A DNA stretch of 64,000 nt, from assembly GCA_016786865.1 (NCBI GenBank), contig JAEUVE010000011.1:62001-126000 (forward strand). The letters are read 5' to 3'. Position numbers and translations under genes: made by a program. Shown piece by piece: positions 62,261 through 64,000 of the stretch. Each line of letters starts with the position of its first letter. Position 1 is the first letter of the stretch. Source of the stretch: Sediminibacterium sp. (lineage in GTDB: Bacteria > Bacteroidota > Bacteroidia > Chitinophagales > Chitinophagaceae). The notes under the pieces were generated by a model that saw only the letters and a program-made list of their open reading frames with translations, ran no database searches and was not told the DNA's origin.

Positions 62261-63421
62261 TTATTCTGTTGCCTTGTTTTTTCTGATAAATGATTTGTTC
62301 ATGTACTTCAGCAGACGTACTTCCTTCTCATTCAGGTGGCGCCATTTACTCCTTTCCACATTCTTCTTGGTGAGGTTGGCAAACATGACCCTGTCGAGCG
62401 CTTTAACGTCGTAGCCCAGGTGTTCAAAGATTCTTCTTACAATCCTGTTTCTTCCGCTGTGAATTTCTATGCCTACCACATGTTTGTCGTTCGCATCAGC
62501 ATAGCCAACAGAATCGGCTGCAACAAAACCATCATCTAGGGTAACCCCGCTCACTATCTGGTCAAGGTCTTTTTTGGTAACCGGCTTGTTGAGGGTTACT
62601 TCGTAAATCTTTTTTACTTCAAAGGAAGGATGTGTTAATTTTTGTGCCAGTTCCCCGTCGTTGGTCAGCAACAGCACACCGGTGGTATTTCTGTCTAAAC
62701 GCCCCACAGGATATACTCTTTCCGGAGTAGCGCCTTTAATCAGGTCCAGTACGGTTTTTCTGCCTTGCGGATCGTTTGCAGTAGTAATGAAATCTTTGGG
62801 TTTGTTCAGCAAAATGTATACTGCATTTTTCTGCAAGAAAACTTCTTTGCCCTTTACCACTACTTTGTCTGCCTGCGATACCTTGTATCCGGGTTCAAAT
62901 ATTTTGTCTCCGTTAACGGTTACTTTGCCGGCTTTTACCAGTTCAGCAGCCTCTCTTCTGCCGCATACGCCTGCGTGAGCAATGAACTTATTCAGCGGAA
63001 TTAAACTGTCTGCATCGGGAGTCTGTGCTGCATTGGATTTTCTATTCTCTCCGGCAGGTCTGTTGTCTTGTTTGCGAACGGGGGCTCCTGGGCCATAGCG
63101 GCGTGCTGTTCCAGCTGTACGGGGTTGTTCCTGGCTGCGTGTCTGGGTATCTGCAGGTTTACGGGTTGCAGTTTTGCCGGTTGTAGCCGGCCGTCCTCCT
63201 GCAGCAGCGGGTCTTCCGGAAGCTGTTTTGTGCGGACTTTCTTTTTTTGTGTCTTCCCAAACCTCGCCTCTGGCTTTGGCCTTTTTCCTCTCGCGCATTT
63301 CTTCACCGGCGGCCCTGGCCTCGGCTTTTATTTTTCTTTTTTCCTGCCGGAAGGCTTCCTTAATGGCGGCGCCTTTTTTCTTATTGGCGAATTTGTTGAA
63401 GTTGTCTGTTCTTTTTTGCAT
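62261..63421 (-). CDS. RsuA/RluB-family pseudouridine synthase with basic N-terminal extension
   Basis: A 386-aa protein. The first 140 residues or so are low-complexity and Lys/Arg/Ala/Pro-rich (RQEKRKIKAEARAAGEE, GRPAAAGGRPATTG), probably disordered. An S4 domain follows (LNKFIAHAGVCGRREAAEL), then the synthase core with VYPVGRLDRNTTGVLLLTN and IHSGRNRIVRRIFEHLGY. RluB modifies U2605 of 23S rRNA. The extension is common in Bacteroidota. The start at 63421 (MQKRTDNFNKF) is preferred over the ORF start at 63508, which would overlap rlmN. Confidence 0.93.
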   Translation of the reverse strand: MQKRTDNFNKFANKKKGAAIKEAFRQEKRKIKAEARAAGEEMRERKKAKARGEVWEDTKKESPHKTASGRPAAAGGRPATTGKTATRKPADTQTRSQEQPRTAGTARRYGPGAPVRKQDNRPAGENRKSNAAQTPDADSLIPLNKFIAHAGVCGRREAAELVKAGKVTVNGDKIFEPGYKVSQADKVVVKGKEVFLQKNAVYILLNKPKDFITTANDPQGRKTVLDLIKGATPERVYPVGRLDRNTTGVLLLTNDGELAQKLTHPSFEVKKIYEVTLNKPVTKKDLDQIVSGVTLDDGFVAADSVGYADANDKHVVGIEIHSGRNRIVRRIFEHLGYDVKALDRVMFANLTKKNVERSKWRHLNEKEVRLLKYMNKSFIRKNKATE

Positions 63422-63464
63422 GTGATTGGGTTTGCTGTTTTTCAACAGGAAGGTGAATGCGGAA

Positions 63465-64000
63465 TCAGGCTTTGTTTTTGTTGGCCAGCTGTCCGCAGGC
63501 AGCATCAATGTCTTTACCCCGGCTTCTGCGCAAACGGGCGTTTACTTTGTTGGCGGCAAGGATGTCCATGAAACGCTGAACATCTTCCTCCTCGGGTTTG
63601 GTGAATTTAAATGCGTCTATACTGTTGTATTCAATAATATTGATCAGGTCTGCGGGAATCTGGCGGAACAGTTTTGTTAACTCTTCTGCGTCTTTCGGAG
63701 CATCATTCAGGTTCTTGAACAGAATGTACTCGAGGGTAATTTCATTCCCCGTTTTTTTATAGAAATAGTTCAATGCCTCTACCAATACTTTGATGTTGTT
63801 GGTTTCGTTGATCGGCATGATCTGGTTGCGTTTTTCGTCGTTGGGTGCATGCAGCGATAATGCCAGTTTAAAACGAACACCATCGTCTCCCAGCATTTTA
63901 ATCTGCTTGGCCACGCCGGCGGTAGACACGGTGATTCTGCGAGGACTCATGAAGAGGCCATCTTCGGCAGTAATGCGTTCAATGGCCCTCATCACATTGC
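63465..64000 (-). CDS. rlmN: 23S rRNA (adenine(2503)-C(2))-methyltransferase RlmN (5' end outside window)
   Basis: The C-terminal 178 residues or so of a radical-SAM methyltransferase. The frame is open to the right edge (NVMRAIERITAEDG), where the upstream GMGEPL region is expected. Visible are MSPRRITVSTAGV, KLALSLHAPNDEKRNQIMPI and the C-terminal RLRRSRGKDIDAACGQL containing the conserved Cys that is methylated during catalysis. RlmN also acts on A37 of some tRNAs. The 4Fe-4S cysteines lie outside the window. Confidence 0.96.
   Translation of the reverse strand, partial: NVMRAIERITAEDGLFMSPRRITVSTAGVAKQIKMLGDDGVRFKLALSLHAPNDEKRNQIMPINETNNIKVLVEALNYFYKKTGNEITLEYILFKNLNDAPKDAEELTKLFRQIPADLINIIEYNSIDAFKFTKPEEEDVQRFMDILAANKVNARLRRSRGKDIDAACGQLANKNKA

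Noticed and set aside
1..64000. tRNA, rRNA, tmRNA, CRISPR, insertion sequences or prophage genes
   Set aside because: Scanning the intergenic gaps by eye showed no T-loop-like motifs, repeat-spacer arrays, transposases, integrases or phage structural genes.

Overview
The window is a gene-dense stretch of chromosomal core genome from a member of the Bacteroidota, most likely Chitinophagia/Chitinophagaceae. Several signs point there. Start-proximal boxes fit the Bacteroidota sigma-A pattern TAnnTTTG (or TAnnTTCG), in a few cases with TTTG or TTTC 19-20 nt upstream. The primary sigma factor is short and lacks region 1.1. There is a PorT-family type IX secretion gene next to ubiE, a bacillithiol glycosyltransferase (BshA), an S16 protein with a long acidic/basic tail, DUF5916 and large BNR-repeat secreted proteins. 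This assignment is inference from gene content; no database search was possible.

Layout. 1-5081 (minus strand): the 5' part of rplS, then rny and the run pheT - coiled-coil protein - zapA. 5082-5442 is the one non-coding gap above 300 bp; it holds the divergent pheT and dnaB promoters. 5443-12397 (plus): dnaB, rsmE, an L,D-transpeptidase, an acyltransferase-like protein and dnaX. 12423-16958: a DtxR/MntR-type regulator divergent from a TonB-dependent receptor with a near-perfect operator between them, then a CDGSH iron-sulfur protein, a CoA-binding protein and a PhoD-like phosphoesterase. 16961-27038 (minus): a 1048-aa BNR-repeat protein, yifB, then the tightly packed run dihydroorotase - MutS-like ATPase - nitrilase - amine oxidase. 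27062-34389: Wzi/RemB-like barrel, porT, ubiE, rsgA, a small lipoprotein, gamma-carbonic anhydrase, a class III aminotransferase and bshA. 34539-45691: M28 peptidase, small membrane protein, RsmI-like methyltransferase, EI24 membrane protein, upp, ade, a second 1049-aa BNR protein and a DUF5916 protein. 45827-51920 (minus): trmD, S4-domain protein, M20 dipeptidase, then CDF transporter - OsmC - Tat-exported superoxide dismutase - LptF/G permease. 51945-61468: an unknown protein, a START-like protein, rpoD, ffh, rpsP, rimM, an S41 peptidase, dinB, 1-Cys peroxiredoxin and a secreted amidohydrolase. 61549-64000 (minus): two pseudouridine synthases and the 3' part of rlmN.

Functional themes. Translation and RNA maturation dominate (rplS, rpsP, rimM, trmD, rsmE, rsmI, rsgA, rlmN, rluA/B, ffh, rny, pheT). 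The other themes are replication and repair (dnaB, dnaX, dinB, MutS-like), nucleobase salvage and synthesis (upp, ade, dihydroorotase), cell-envelope proteins (L,D-transpeptidase, LptF/G, PorT, TonB receptor, barrels) and redox/metal homeostasis (superoxide dismutase, OsmC, peroxiredoxin, BshA, CDGSH, CDF, MntR-like).

I found no tRNA or rRNA genes, CRISPR arrays, insertion sequences, prophage or defence islands, and no clear new multi-gene system. The points most worth a second look are the metal-regulator/operator/receptor unit, the EI24 gene with no canonical start codon, a recurring promoter geometry that implies leaderless mRNAs, the nitrilase-amine oxidase couple, and the envelope-side superoxide dismutase operon.
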